A DNA stretch of 25,485 nucleotides from Castellaniella sp049650445 (GCF_049650445.1 NZ_JBASAD010000030.1:1-25485); one strand, 5' to 3'; positions 6,682 through 13,938 are shown, numbered from the stretch's first letter. Made by a program: numbers and translations. The notes: generated by a model not told the origin, from the letters alone.

Positions 6682-7866
6682 ATGAAAAAGACTCTGCTCG
6701 CCGCCGCTCTGCTGGCTGGTTTCGCCACCGCCGGTGTTGCTCAAGCGGAAACGTCCGTGACGCTGTACGGCATCCTGGATACCGGCTACGGCTACCAGAA
6801 CTATAAGTACAACCACACCAACCGCGCCGGTGTGAATAATGACATCCGCGCTCGTTCCTCGGGCCTGCGCGACGGTACCTTCAACGGCAGCCGTTGGGGT
6901 CTGAAGGGTGCCGAAGACCTGGGCGACGGCCTGCGCGCCATCTTCCAACTGGAAGCCCACGTCAACCTGGGTGGTAGCGGTGGCGCTGCCCACAGCGGCT
7001 TCAACCGCCAGTCCTTCGTCGGTCTGTCCAGCGACAGCTGGGGTACCTTCACGATGGGCCGCCAGTACTCCGCCGGCACGGAAGTCTTCCAGGGCCCCAA
7101 CGGCGTGAACCTGGGTGACGCCGACAAGGTCTTCGGCGCCGTCGGCCTGGGCGAAGGCACCCGCGTCGAAAACTCCTTCAAGTACGTGACGCCCGATCTG
7201 TCCGGCTTCAAGGCCATCCTGATGTACGGCACGGGTGATGACGCCAACGCCGCCGGCGGCAACACGACTGTTGGCCGCAATGGCAACATTACCACCGCCG
7301 ACCGCGGTGCCCGCGTGTCTATCGGTGCTTCGTACACCAACGGCCCGATCGGTGTCGGCGCCAGCTACGACCGTCAAAGCCAGTACGGGCAGAACCTCTC
7401 GTCGCTCGTTCCGCCTGTTGCGGCTGACCGCTCGGCTGCTACTTCCTGGGTCCTCAGCGGCTCCTACGACTTTGAAGTCGTGAAGCTGGCGCTGGCCTAC
7501 GGCCAGGATCGTCACGGCAAGATCGGTTGGAACGGTGCTGCTGGCGGCTTCGTCGGTGGTACGGGTCTGGCCGACACGTCTGTCCTGTTCGACGATTTCA
7601 AGTCGAACAACTACCATGTGGGCCTGAGCGCCCCGATCGGTGGCGGCACTCTGTACGGCGGCTGGAACTACTCCACGTCCAACCTGGACGACGACAGCAA
7701 GCTGGGCAGCGACGCCGGCAGCATCAGCGCCTACCAGCTGAACTACGTGTACCCCCTGTCCAAGCGCACCAGCCTGTACACCTACGCTTCTTACATGAAG
7801 AACGTCGGTTACGTGAAGGACCTGAAGGGTACCGAAGCGGGCGTGGGTATCAACCACAAGTTCTAA
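6682..7866 (+). CDS. Gram-negative trimeric porin (OmpC-like, Burkholderiales type)
   Basis: A 394-residue outer-membrane beta-barrel for passive diffusion of small hydrophilic solutes. A typical Sec signal peptide (MKKTLLAAALLAGF onward) ends in AQA at residue 22, and the mature protein starts ETSVTLYGILDTGYGY, the usual opening of Porin_4 family proteins. RWGLKGAEDLGDGLRAIFQLE is the conserved early-strand motif, and the chain ends in phenylalanine (INHKF), the recognition signal for outer-membrane assembly. An in-frame upstream ATG at 6580 was rejected because the ATG at 6682 gives the signal peptide and has GGAG upstream. Codon use is strongly optimised (few rare codons), suggesting high expression. 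The gene is probably monocistronic. Confidence 0.95.
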   Translation: MKKTLLAAALLAGFATAGVAQAETSVTLYGILDTGYGYQNYKYNHTNRAGVNNDIRARSSGLRDGTFNGSRWGLKGAEDLGDGLRAIFQLEAHVNLGGSGGAAHSGFNRQSFVGLSSDSWGTFTMGRQYSAGTEVFQGPNGVNLGDADKVFGAVGLGEGTRVENSFKYVTPDLSGFKAILMYGTGDDANAAGGNTTVGRNGNITTADRGARVSIGASYTNGPIGVGASYDRQSQYGQNLSSLVPPVAADRSAATSWVLSGSYDFEVVKLALAYGQDRHGKIGWNGAAGGFVGGTGLADTSVLFDDFKSNNYHVGLSAPIGGGTLYGGWNYSTSNLDDDSKLGSDAGSISAYQLNYVYPLSKRTSLYTYASYMKNVGYVKDLKGTEAGVGINHKF

Positions 7867-7873
7867 TCGTCTC

Positions 7874-7951
7874 GCGTAGCTTGTCTACGCTTGCGATGCA
7901 GCCCGGCTTGCCGGGCTGTCACGAACGCCGCCGGGGGCTTCGGTCCCCGGC
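7874..7951 (+). repeat. Three consecutive hairpins in the porin 3' region
   Basis: Three perfect stems follow the porin stop codon. Stem 1 is GCGTAG/CTACGC (7874-7879/7885-7890). Stem 2 is CAGCCCGG/CCGGGCTG (7899-7906/7911-7918) with a CTTG loop. Stem 3 is GCCGGGG/CCCCGGC (7930-7936/7945-7951), which can extend inwards to a C(TTCG)G tetraloop. They probably stabilise the 3' end of the porin mRNA ahead of the terminator. Confidence 0.6.
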
Positions 7952-7954
7952 AAC

Positions 7955-7982
7955 AAGAAGGCCACCCTCGGGTGGCCTTCTT
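7955..7982 (+). terminator. Hairpin terminator of the porin gene
   Basis: A 12-bp perfect stem, AAGAAGGCCACC (7955-7966) with GGTGGCCTTCTT (7971-7982), has a CTCG loop. The T-run is weak (TTCTTGCG), but the stem is very stable and carries A- and T-rich bases at its foot, so it may act in both directions. Confidence 0.7.
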
Positions 7983-8025
7983 GCGTCTGTGCCCGGCGCG
8001 GCGGACACTCTACGCGGTCATTGTC

Positions 8026-8168
8026 ATGAAAACTCTTGCCGCTGCCTCTATCGCTGTCTTGTCCCTGGGCCTTGCCTGTGCGGGCATCGCACAGGCTGAT
8101 CAGGGCAATTACCCGGACATCTCGACGGCCAGGTCTTCCTCGATAACACCGCACTGCATCCTTCTTAA
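8026..8168 (+). pseudogene. Small exported protein, apparently frameshifted
   Basis: The ATG at 8026 opens a clear Sec signal peptide (MKTLAAASIAVLSLG, cleavage after AQA at residue 24) followed by DQGNYPD. In that frame the ORF runs on to 8295, straight through a strong terminator stem, with an implausible Arg/Ser/Cys-rich tail. In the neighbouring frame the same region reads PGHLDGQVFLDNTALHPS and stops at TAA 8166-8168, about 40 nt before the terminator. The simplest reading is a gene of about 48 codons that lost one base around the CCC run at 8112-8114. It could also be a sequencing error. I do not recognise the family. Confidence 0.5.
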
Positions 8169-8207
8169 GACTCGGCCATTGCCGTGTCAGGCTGCAGCAT
8201 CAGGCCG

Positions 8208-8243
8208 AAAAGCCTGCCGCGTCCAAAGCGCGGCAGGCTTTTT
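8208..8243 (+). terminator. Rho-independent terminator
   Basis: GCCTGCCGCG (8212-8221) pairs perfectly with CGCGGCAGGC (8229-8238) around a 7-nt loop, preceded by AAAA and followed by TTTTT (8239-8243). It is a very strong intrinsic terminator. The A-run lets it work for minus-strand transcripts too, though none is seen. It closes the small exported-protein gene. Confidence 0.9.
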
Positions 8244-8323
8244 CGCATACTGCACACACATCCGTAGTCGTCGCGTTCAGGAAGGACATTTCTAGCCAAC
8301 CGTAGTTGTGCGGGGTGTCGGCT

Positions 8324-8391
8324 GGCTTGCAAGCCGGTCATCATGAAGCTTCTGGCCCTCGCTGGGTTTGTTTTGCTTTTGTCTACACAAA
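8324..8391 (+). promoter_or_regulatory. Candidate operator region of the brnTA pair
   Basis: Two inverted repeats lie upstream of brnT: GGCTTGCAAGCC (8324-8335) and TTTGT-CTAC-ACAAA (8378-8391). The second is 13 nt before the brnT ATG, a plausible place for autorepression by the BrnT-BrnA complex known from this family. No consensus -10/-35 pair stands out. Confidence 0.35.
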
Positions 8392-8408
8392 GGCGTAAGC
8401 TGACATGA
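8343..8408 (+). CDS. 21-residue hydrophobic leader ORF upstream of brnT
   Basis: ATG at 8343 opens a 21-codon frame reading MKLLALAGFVLLLSTQRRKL plus a final Thr. Its TGA (8406-8408) overlaps the brnT start codon as ATGA. The peptide resembles a single membrane span with a basic end. There is no strong ribosome binding site upstream, and I recognise no family. It might be a leader peptide coupling translation into brnT, or a chance ORF. A perfect palindrome, GGCTTGCAAGCC, at 8324-8335 lies just ahead of it. Confidence 0.3.
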   Translation: MKLLALAGFVLLLSTQRRKLT

Positions 8409-8698
8409 AGATCGCGAGCTTTGAATGGGATGCCGGAAACTGGCCGAAATGTGGCCGGCATGGTGTGTCTCGGGAATCGATTGAGCATATGTTCGAGTCG
8501 GCGCGGCTGGCGCCTGACGTGCGACATTTGCAGCGAGAGCCGCGTTACATTGCGGTGGGACGCAGTCTTCAGGGGCGACCGATGTTCGTGGCTTTTGCGC
8601 TCAGGCTGCGGGGTGGCGTGCTTGTCATCCGTCCCATCAGCGCCCGCTACATGCATGCCCGGGAGGCAAGCCGCTATGAAGAAAGTTCCTCGATTTGA
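8405..8698 (+). CDS. brnT: BrnT family toxin
   Basis: A 97-residue protein with the BrnT pattern: an opening FEWDAGNW, the HGVS turn (residues 19-22) followed by an acidic/aliphatic helix, a central RYIAVGRSLQGRPMFVAFA strand pair, and the signature ending IRPISARYMHAREASRYEE (about 75-93). BrnT toxins are RelE-fold ribonucleases that inhibit translation and are neutralised by the antitoxin encoded downstream. The ATG at 8405 is supported by the family N-terminus; the ribosome binding site is weak (AAAGG at 8389-8393). The 3' end overlaps brnA by 23 nt. The pair sits in an accessory stretch between the porin and the nuo operon. Confidence 0.88.
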   Translation: MKIASFEWDAGNWPKCGRHGVSRESIEHMFESARLAPDVRHLQREPRYIAVGRSLQGRPMFVAFALRLRGGVLVIRPISARYMHAREASRYEESSSI

Positions 8699-8930
8699 GT
8701 CTGATCAGGCTGCAGAGGCTTTTCTCGATCAGGACCTGTCCGATCTGGATTTTTCGCAGTTCAAACCCATGCATTTCGAACTCGAACCCAAGTCCGCCTC
8801 ACTGAACATGCGCCTGCCCGCCACGCTGCTCGATGCGGTCAAGGCTCGGGCGAAGGCCAGAGGCATCCCCTATACCCGCTACGTACGCATGTTGTTGGAA
8901 GCGGACGTCATGCGGCATCAGCATTCGTAG
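8676..8930 (+). CDS. brnA: BrnA/CopG-family antitoxin
   Basis: An 84-residue protein with an acidic N-terminal toxin-binding part (DQAAEAFLDQDLSDLDFSQF, about 10-29). A ribbon-helix-helix C-terminal part follows (SASLNMRLPATLLDAVKARA, then KARGIPYTRYVRMLLE), matching the CopG/BrnA antitoxin family. The open frame begins further upstream at 8421, but the ATG at 8676 has a near-perfect ribosome binding site (GGGAGG, 8661-8666) and gives the family N-terminus. It overlaps the end of brnT by 23 nt, so the two are co-translated. It should neutralise BrnT and repress the common promoter. Confidence 0.87.
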   Translation: MKKVPRFESDQAAEAFLDQDLSDLDFSQFKPMHFELEPKSASLNMRLPATLLDAVKARAKARGIPYTRYVRMLLEADVMRHQHS

Positions 8931-9262
8931 GCCGTTGATCACGCAGCGTATCCGCGCCGTCGGCCTTCATCGCTCCATCTCGCCCGGCGGGATGCGTCTT
9001 TTCAGGCGCTTGAAAGGGTTCTCGTGATCTTCTGAATCCTTGGAAACCTCTGAACAAGTCCTCGCGCCGCGTGCATCTGCGGTCTCGGGCGGTCTGCGGC
9101 GTTGCTCATCCTTGCCATAGCGACGGCTATGGCTGCGGTTCGCGCCTTGCATCCCATCCCGATCCGCAGCGCTCGCTTTCCGCCCGACTGATTCAGAGAT
9201 TTCCTTGATCTCGAATATGTTTCCACTGCGGGTTTTCCCGGCGATCGGGCTTGTCGAAATGC
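8931..9262. other. Non-coding region between brnA and the nuo promoter
   Basis: No gene is supported in this stretch. Its centre is taken up by a 163-bp element with inverted-repeat ends (9042-9204), listed separately. Weak open frames on both strands here have no ribosome binding sites or recognisable protein features. I see no secG or tRNA-Leu, genes that often stand before nuoA in betaproteobacteria. Confidence 0.5.
9042..9204. repeat. Palindromic intergenic element with 17-bp inverted-repeat ends
   Basis: GGAAACCTCTGAACAAG (9042-9058) is mirrored by CTGATTCAGAGATTTCC (9188-9204), with 14 of 17 bases matching. In the middle of the element GCCATAG (9114-9120) pairs with CTATGGC (9127-9133), so the ends and the central hairpin share nearly the same axis (about 9123). 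The element is 163 bp, non-coding and GC-rich inside. The form fits a dispersed, MITE- or ERIC-like repeat. Copy number cannot be judged from one window. Confidence 0.5.
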
Positions 9263-9268
9263 TACAAT
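9260..9268 (+). promoter_or_regulatory. Extended -10 promoter of the nuo operon
   Basis: TGCTACAAT (9260-9268) is an extended -10 element (TG, one base, TACAAT) with no clear -35 at 16-18 bp. Transcription would begin near 9275, giving a leader of about 28 nt before nuoA, which includes AGGGG (9292-9296) as ribosome binding site. Confidence 0.55.
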
Positions 9269-9302
9269 CCCGTGGTTTGATCTTTTGGAACAGGGGCCAT
9301 CC

Positions 9303-9662
9303 ATGAATCTGGCACAGTACTTTCCCGTGCTGCTTTTCATCATCGTCGCTACGCTGATCGGCGCGGCCCTGCTGGGTGCGGGCCGCCTGCTGGGACGGAA
9401 CGTGCCGGATCCCGAAAAGCTCTCGGCCTACGAGTGCGGCTTCGAGACCTTTGGCGATTCGCGCATGAAATTCGACGTGCGCTACTACCTCGTGGCCATC
9501 TTGTTCATCATGTTCGACCTGGAAATCGCCTTCCTGTTCCCCTGGGCCATGGCCAATGGCACGGTGGGCATGGTCGGTTTCTGGACGGTCGCCATCTTCC
9601 TGGGCGTGCTGACGGTCGGTTTCATCTACGAGTGGCGGCGCGGCGCGCTGGACTGGGAATAA
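9303..9662 (+). CDS. nuoA: NADH-quinone oxidoreductase subunit A
   Basis: A 119-residue inner-membrane subunit of respiratory complex I with three hydrophobic spans. The family signature YECGFETFGDSRMKFDVRYYLVAILFIMFDLE (about residues 43-75) includes the conserved cysteine of the loop between helices 1 and 2, near the quinone channel. AGGGG precedes the start codon. It is first in the nuo operon, just behind an extended -10 promoter, and 12 nt before nuoB. Length is normal for the family. Confidence 0.98.
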   Translation: MNLAQYFPVLLFIIVATLIGAALLGAGRLLGRNVPDPEKLSAYECGFETFGDSRMKFDVRYYLVAILFIMFDLEIAFLFPWAMANGTVGMVGFWTVAIFLGVLTVGFIYEWRRGALDWE

Positions 9663-9674
9663 ACGGGGGTTCAT

Positions 9675-10151
9675 ATGGCTATCGAAGGTGTCATGGACAA
9701 AGGTTTCATCACCACCAGTGCGGACAAGTTCCTGAACTGGGCAAAGACGGGCTCGCTGTGGCCCATGACGTTTGGCCTGGCCTGTTGCGCGGTCGAGATG
9801 ATGCACGCCGGCGCGGCGCGCTACGACCTGGACCAGTTCGGGATCATTTTCCGTCCCAGCCCGCGTCAGTCCGACCTGATGATCGTGGCCGGCACGCTGT
9901 GCAACAAGATGGCCCCTGCGCTGCGCAAGGTCTACGACCAGATGCCCGAACCCCGCTGGGTGGTTTCGATGGGGTCGTGCGCCAACGGCGGCGGCTACTA
10001 CCACTATTCCTATTCCGTGGTGCGCGGCTGTGACCGTATCGTGCCGGTGGACGTCTACGTGCCGGGCTGCCCGCCCACGGCAGAAGCCCTGGTCTACGGC
10101 CTGCTGCAGATGCAGAACAAGATCCGCCTGACCAACACCATCGCCCGCTAG
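9675..10151 (+). CDS. nuoB: NADH-quinone oxidoreductase subunit B
   Basis: A 158-residue subunit of the peripheral arm that carries the terminal [4Fe-4S] cluster N2, the direct electron donor to ubiquinone. The expected ligands are visible: adjacent C37 and C38 (FGLACCAVEMM), C102 (GSCANGGGYY) and C132 (GCPPTAEAL). The ATG at 9675 follows GGGGG (9665-9669) at a suitable distance. It forms the quinone-binding interface together with NuoD. No oddity was seen. Confidence 0.98.
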   Translation: MAIEGVMDKGFITTSADKFLNWAKTGSLWPMTFGLACCAVEMMHAGAARYDLDQFGIIFRPSPRQSDLMIVAGTLCNKMAPALRKVYDQMPEPRWVVSMGSCANGGGYYHYSYSVVRGCDRIVPVDVYVPGCPPTAEALVYGLLQMQNKIRLTNTIAR

Positions 10152-10179
10152 GCGCCGTCCAACCGTTGATACACACGCT

Positions 10180-10791
10180 ATGACACGGCTACAGACTTTA
10201 GACACGAATCTGCGCGCGGTCCTGGGGGACTCGGCTGAACTGACCGAGGATCGCGGCGAACTGACGCTGCGGGTGCCTGCGGACGCCTGGGTGGAAACCT
10301 GTCGCGTGCTGCGCGACCACGCCAGCCTGCGCTTCGAAACCTGCATGGACCTTTGCGGGATCGATTATTCCGCCTGGAAGGCGCCTACCTACGACGCCGG
10401 TGACGCGCATCCCCAGCGTTTCGCCGTGGTGATCCACCTGCTGTCGGTGACGCACAACTGGCGCCTGCGGGTGCGGGCCTATACGCCGGACGATGCCTTC
10501 CCGGTGATCGCCTCGCTGGTGGACATCTGGCCCTCGGTCAACTGGTACGAACGCGAGGCCTTCGACCTGTACGGCATCGTCTTCGAAGGCCACCCCGACC
10601 TGCGCCGCATCCTGACGGACTACGGCTTCATCGGCCATCCGTTCCGCAAGGACTTCCCGATTTCCGGGCACGTGGAAATGCGCTACGACCCTGAGCAGAA
10701 GCGCGTCGTCTATCAACCCGTCACGATCGAGCCGCGCGAGGTCACCCCGCGCATCGTGCGCGAAGACCACTACGGCATAGAACGGTACTGA
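10180..10791 (+). CDS. nuoC: NADH-quinone oxidoreductase subunit C
   Basis: A 203-residue peripheral-arm subunit (30-kDa type) that helps hold NuoD and NuoB together and has no cofactor. The family signature is complete: EREAFDLYGIVFEGHPDLRRILTDYGFIGHPFRKDFP (about 126-162). It is a separate gene, not fused to nuoD as in Escherichia coli. The stretch before the ATG at 10180 (GTTGATACACACGCT) shows no purine-rich ribosome binding site, unlike the other nuo genes. The ATG is kept because no better in-frame start lies near it. Confidence 0.97.
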   Translation: MTRLQTLDTNLRAVLGDSAELTEDRGELTLRVPADAWVETCRVLRDHASLRFETCMDLCGIDYSAWKAPTYDAGDAHPQRFAVVIHLLSVTHNWRLRVRAYTPDDAFPVIASLVDIWPSVNWYEREAFDLYGIVFEGHPDLRRILTDYGFIGHPFRKDFPISGHVEMRYDPEQKRVVYQPVTIEPREVTPRIVREDHYGIERY

Positions 10792-10792
10792 C

Positions 10793-12046
10793 ATGGCAGA
10801 AATCCAGAACTACAACCTGAACTTCGGCCCGCAGCACCCGGCCGCCCACGGGGTGTTGCGCCTGGTGCTCGAACTGGACGGCGAAGTCGTCCAGCGCGCC
10901 GACCCGCACATCGGGCTGCTGCACCGCGCCACTGAAAAACTGGCGGAAACCCGCACCTACCTGCAGACGCTGCCCTATATGGATCGTCTGGACTACGTGT
11001 CCATGATGAGCAACGAGCACGCCTACTGCATGGCGGTGGAAAAGCTGCTGGGCATCCAGATTCCGCTGCGCGCGCAGTACATCCGCGTCATGTTCGACGA
11101 GATCACGCGCATCCTGAACCACCTGATGTCGCTGGGTTCGCACGCCCTGGACGTGGGCGCTATGGCGGTGTTCCTGTACGCCTTCCGCGAGCGCGAAGAC
11201 CTGATGGACTGCTACGAGGCAGTCTCCGGTGCGCGCATGCACGCGGCCTACTATCGTCCGGGCGGGGTGTACCGCGACCTGCCCGACAGCATGCCGCAGT
11301 TCAAGGGCTCCAAGTACCGCTCCGACAAGGAAGTGCGCGCCATGAACGAGGCGCGTTCGGGCTCGCTGCTGGACTTCATCGAGGACTTCACCAACCGCTT
11401 CCCGGCCTGTGTGGACGAATACGAAGTCCTGCTGACGGACAACCGCATCTGGAAGCAGCGTCTGGTGGACGTCGGCGTGGTGTCGCCCGAACGCGCACTG
11501 GCGCTGGGCTTCACCGGCCCGATGCTGCGCGGCTCCGGCATCGAATGGGATCTGCGCAAGCACCAGCCCTACGAAGTCTACGATCGCGTCGAATTCGACA
11601 TTCCCGTGGGCGTGAACGGCGACAGCTACGACCGCTATCTCTGCCGCATCGCGGAAATGCGCGAATCCAACCGCATCATCCGCCAGTGCGTGGAATGGCT
11701 GCGCAACAATTCCGGCCCGGTCATCACCGGCAACCACAAGGTCGCCCCGCCCGCGCGCGAACGCATGAAGACGGGCATGGAAGACCTGATCCACCACTTC
11801 AAGCTCTTCACCGAGGGCATGCACGTCCCCGAAGGCGAGGCCTATGCCGCCGTCGAACACCCCAAGGGCGAGTTCGGCATCTATCTGGTGTCCGACGGGG
11901 CCAACAAGCCCTACCGCATGAAGATCCGCGCACCGGGCTTCGCCCACTTGCACGCGCTGGAAGAAATGTCCAAGGGCCACATGATCTCCGACGTGGTCAC
12001 CATCATCGGGACCCAGGACATCGTGTTCGGCGAGATCGATCGCTAG
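10793..12046 (+). CDS. nuoD: NADH-quinone oxidoreductase subunit D
   Basis: A 417-residue peripheral-arm subunit (49-kDa type, related to the large subunit of NiFe hydrogenases) that forms the ubiquinone head-group site with NuoB. The opening LNFGPQHPAAHGVLRLVLEL contains H19, and LDYVSMM contains Y68. By alignment with the Thermus protein these are the two residues that hydrogen-bond the quinone. Metal-binding hydrogenase cysteines are absent, as normal. It begins 1 nt after the nuoC stop codon, so translation is probably coupled. Length and ending (FGEIDR) are standard. Confidence 0.98.
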   Translation: MAEIQNYNLNFGPQHPAAHGVLRLVLELDGEVVQRADPHIGLLHRATEKLAETRTYLQTLPYMDRLDYVSMMSNEHAYCMAVEKLLGIQIPLRAQYIRVMFDEITRILNHLMSLGSHALDVGAMAVFLYAFREREDLMDCYEAVSGARMHAAYYRPGGVYRDLPDSMPQFKGSKYRSDKEVRAMNEARSGSLLDFIEDFTNRFPACVDEYEVLLTDNRIWKQRLVDVGVVSPERALALGFTGPMLRGSGIEWDLRKHQPYEVYDRVEFDIPVGVNGDSYDRYLCRIAEMRESNRIIRQCVEWLRNNSGPVITGNHKVAPPARERMKTGMEDLIHHFKLFTEGMHVPEGEAYAAVEHPKGEFGIYLVSDGANKPYRMKIRAPGFAHLHALEEMSKGHMISDVVTIIGTQDIVFGEIDR

Positions 12047-12074
12047 CCGCTCGGACATCACAGGGAATCTGATT

Positions 12075-12560
12075 ATGTTGCTTTCCGAACAAGCCTACCG
12101 GAACATCGACCGGGAAATCGCCAAGTATCCGGCGGACCAGAAGCAGTCCGCCGTGATGGCTGCGCTGACGATCGCTCAGGGCGAGCAAGGCTGGGTGTCG
12201 CCGGACGTGATCCGCGACGTGGCCGCCTACCTGGGCATGCCGCCGGTCGCCGTCCAGGAAGTCGCCACTTTCTACAACATGTACAACACCAGGCCGGTGG
12301 GGCGCTACACGCTGTCCATCTGCACCAATCTGCCCTGTGCGCTCCAGGGCGGCACAGAGGCGGCCGCGCACCTCAAGCGCACGCTGGGTATCGATTTTCA
12401 CGAAACCACGCCGGACGGCCTGTTCACCCTGGTCGAGGGTGAATGCATGGGTGCCTGTGGTGACGCGCCCGTGATGCTGGCCAACGGCACGCACATGTGC
12501 TGCCGCATGCAGCCGGAAAAGATCGACGCCCTGATCGGTGAACTGAAGGAATCCGCATGA
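12075..12560 (+). CDS. nuoE: NADH-quinone oxidoreductase subunit E
   Basis: A 161-residue thioredoxin-fold subunit (24-kDa type) of the NADH dehydrogenase module that holds [2Fe-2S] cluster N1a. The four ligands can be placed: C83 and C88 in CTNLPC, C124 and C128 in CMGAC. GGGAA (12063-12067) lies before the ATG. The stop codon overlaps the nuoF start by 4 nt (ATGA), in keeping with equimolar NuoE and NuoF. Confidence 0.98.
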   Translation: MLLSEQAYRNIDREIAKYPADQKQSAVMAALTIAQGEQGWVSPDVIRDVAAYLGMPPVAVQEVATFYNMYNTRPVGRYTLSICTNLPCALQGGTEAAAHLKRTLGIDFHETTPDGLFTLVEGECMGACGDAPVMLANGTHMCCRMQPEKIDALIGELKESA

Positions 12561-13924
12561 GCGCCCTGGACGTACTGCAGAAATTCTCCACGGACGCCCT
12601 CGCGCCCGATCTGGGCGGCGATCCCGCCCGCAGCATGATTTTCCACGGCCGCCACATCCAGCCGCAGATCCTGGCCGATCTGGACGGGCATAACTGGGGC
12701 ATCCGCGACTACATGGCGCGCGGCGGCTACGAAGCCCTGAAAAAAGTCCTGTCGGGCATGACGGCCGACGACGTGATCGCCGAACTGAAGGCGTCGAACC
12801 TGCGCGGCCGAGGCGGCGCAGGCTTTCCGACGGGCCTGAAGTGGTCCTTCATGCCGCGCAACATCCCCGGCCAGAAATACGTCGTCTGCAACTCGGACGA
12901 GGGCGAGCCCGGTACCTTCAAGGACCGCGACATCCTGCGCTACAACCCGCACGCCGTGATCGAAGGCATGATCATCGGCGGTTTCGCGATGGGCGCGTCG
13001 GTGGGCTACAACTACATCCACGGCGAGATTTTCCAGATCCACCAGCGCTTTGAACAAGCCCTGGAAGAAGCCCGCGAGGCCGGCTTCCTGGGCGAGAACA
13101 TCCTGGGTTCGGGCTTCAGCTTCCAGTTGCACTCGCACCATGGTTTTGGCGCCTACATCTGCGGCGAAGAAACCGCGCTGCTGGAATCCCTGGAAGGCAA
13201 AAAAGGCCAGCCGCGCTTCAAGCCGCCGTTCCCGGCCAGCTTCGGTCTGTACGGCAAGCCCACCACGATCAACAACACGGAAACCTTCGCGGCCGTGCCC
13301 TGGGTGATCCGCCTGGGTTCGCAAGCCTATGCCGAGGCCGGGGTCGAAAAGGCGGGCGGCACCAAGATCTTCTCGATCTCGGGCGACGTCGAACGCCCCG
13401 GCAACTACGAAATCCCGCTGGGTACGCCGTTTGCCACGCTGCTGGAACTGGCGGGCGGGATGCGCGGCGGGCGCAAGCTGAAGGCCGTGATCCCCGGCGG
13501 ATCCTCGTCGCCCGTGGTGCCGGCCGACATCATGATGCAGACCAATATGGACTATGACTCCATCGCCAAGGCCGGCTCCATGCTGGGTTCGGGCGCGGTC
13601 ATCGTCATGGACGAGACCCGCTGCATGGTCAAGTCGCTGATGCGTCTGTCGTATTTCTACTTCGAGGAATCCTGCGGCCAATGCACGCCCTGCCGCGAGG
13701 GCACGGGCTGGCTGTACCGCATGATGAACCGCATGGAACACGGCCAGGGCACGATGGAGGACATCGACACCCTGGATTCCGTAGCGCACAACATGATGGG
13801 GCGCACGATTTGCGCCCTGGCCGATGCGGCCGCCATGCCCGTGCGCAGCTTCATCAAGCATTTCCGCGACGAATTCGTGCACCACGTGGACCATAAGGAC
13901 TGCGTGGTTGCCAAGTATCTGTAG
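12557..13924 (+). CDS. nuoF: NADH-quinone oxidoreductase subunit F
   Basis: A 455-residue subunit (51-kDa type) where NADH binds and passes a hydride to FMN. The glycine-rich FMN/NADH element GRGGAGFPTG lies at 84-93, and the nucleotide-binding CNSDEGEPGTFKDR at 111-124. Ligands of [4Fe-4S] cluster N3 are C373, C376, C379 (SCGQCTPCREG) and C419. The start overlaps the nuoE stop codon, with AAGGAA just upstream as ribosome binding site. The gene has normal length and nothing unusual. Confidence 0.98.
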   Translation: MSALDVLQKFSTDALAPDLGGDPARSMIFHGRHIQPQILADLDGHNWGIRDYMARGGYEALKKVLSGMTADDVIAELKASNLRGRGGAGFPTGLKWSFMPRNIPGQKYVVCNSDEGEPGTFKDRDILRYNPHAVIEGMIIGGFAMGASVGYNYIHGEIFQIHQRFEQALEEAREAGFLGENILGSGFSFQLHSHHGFGAYICGEETALLESLEGKKGQPRFKPPFPASFGLYGKPTTINNTETFAAVPWVIRLGSQAYAEAGVEKAGGTKIFSISGDVERPGNYEIPLGTPFATLLELAGGMRGGRKLKAVIPGGSSSPVVPADIMMQTNMDYDSIAKAGSMLGSGAVIVMDETRCMVKSLMRLSYFYFEESCGQCTPCREGTGWLYRMMNRMEHGQGTMEDIDTLDSVAHNMMGRTICALADAAAMPVRSFIKHFRDEFVHHVDHKDCVVAKYL

Positions 13925-13938
13925 GGTCAGGACACGCC

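Noticed and set aside
6655..7857. 400-codon minus-strand frame opposite the porin
   Set aside because: It results from the porin's strong codon bias; the translation lacks any family features, while the porin has a signal peptide and barrel motifs.
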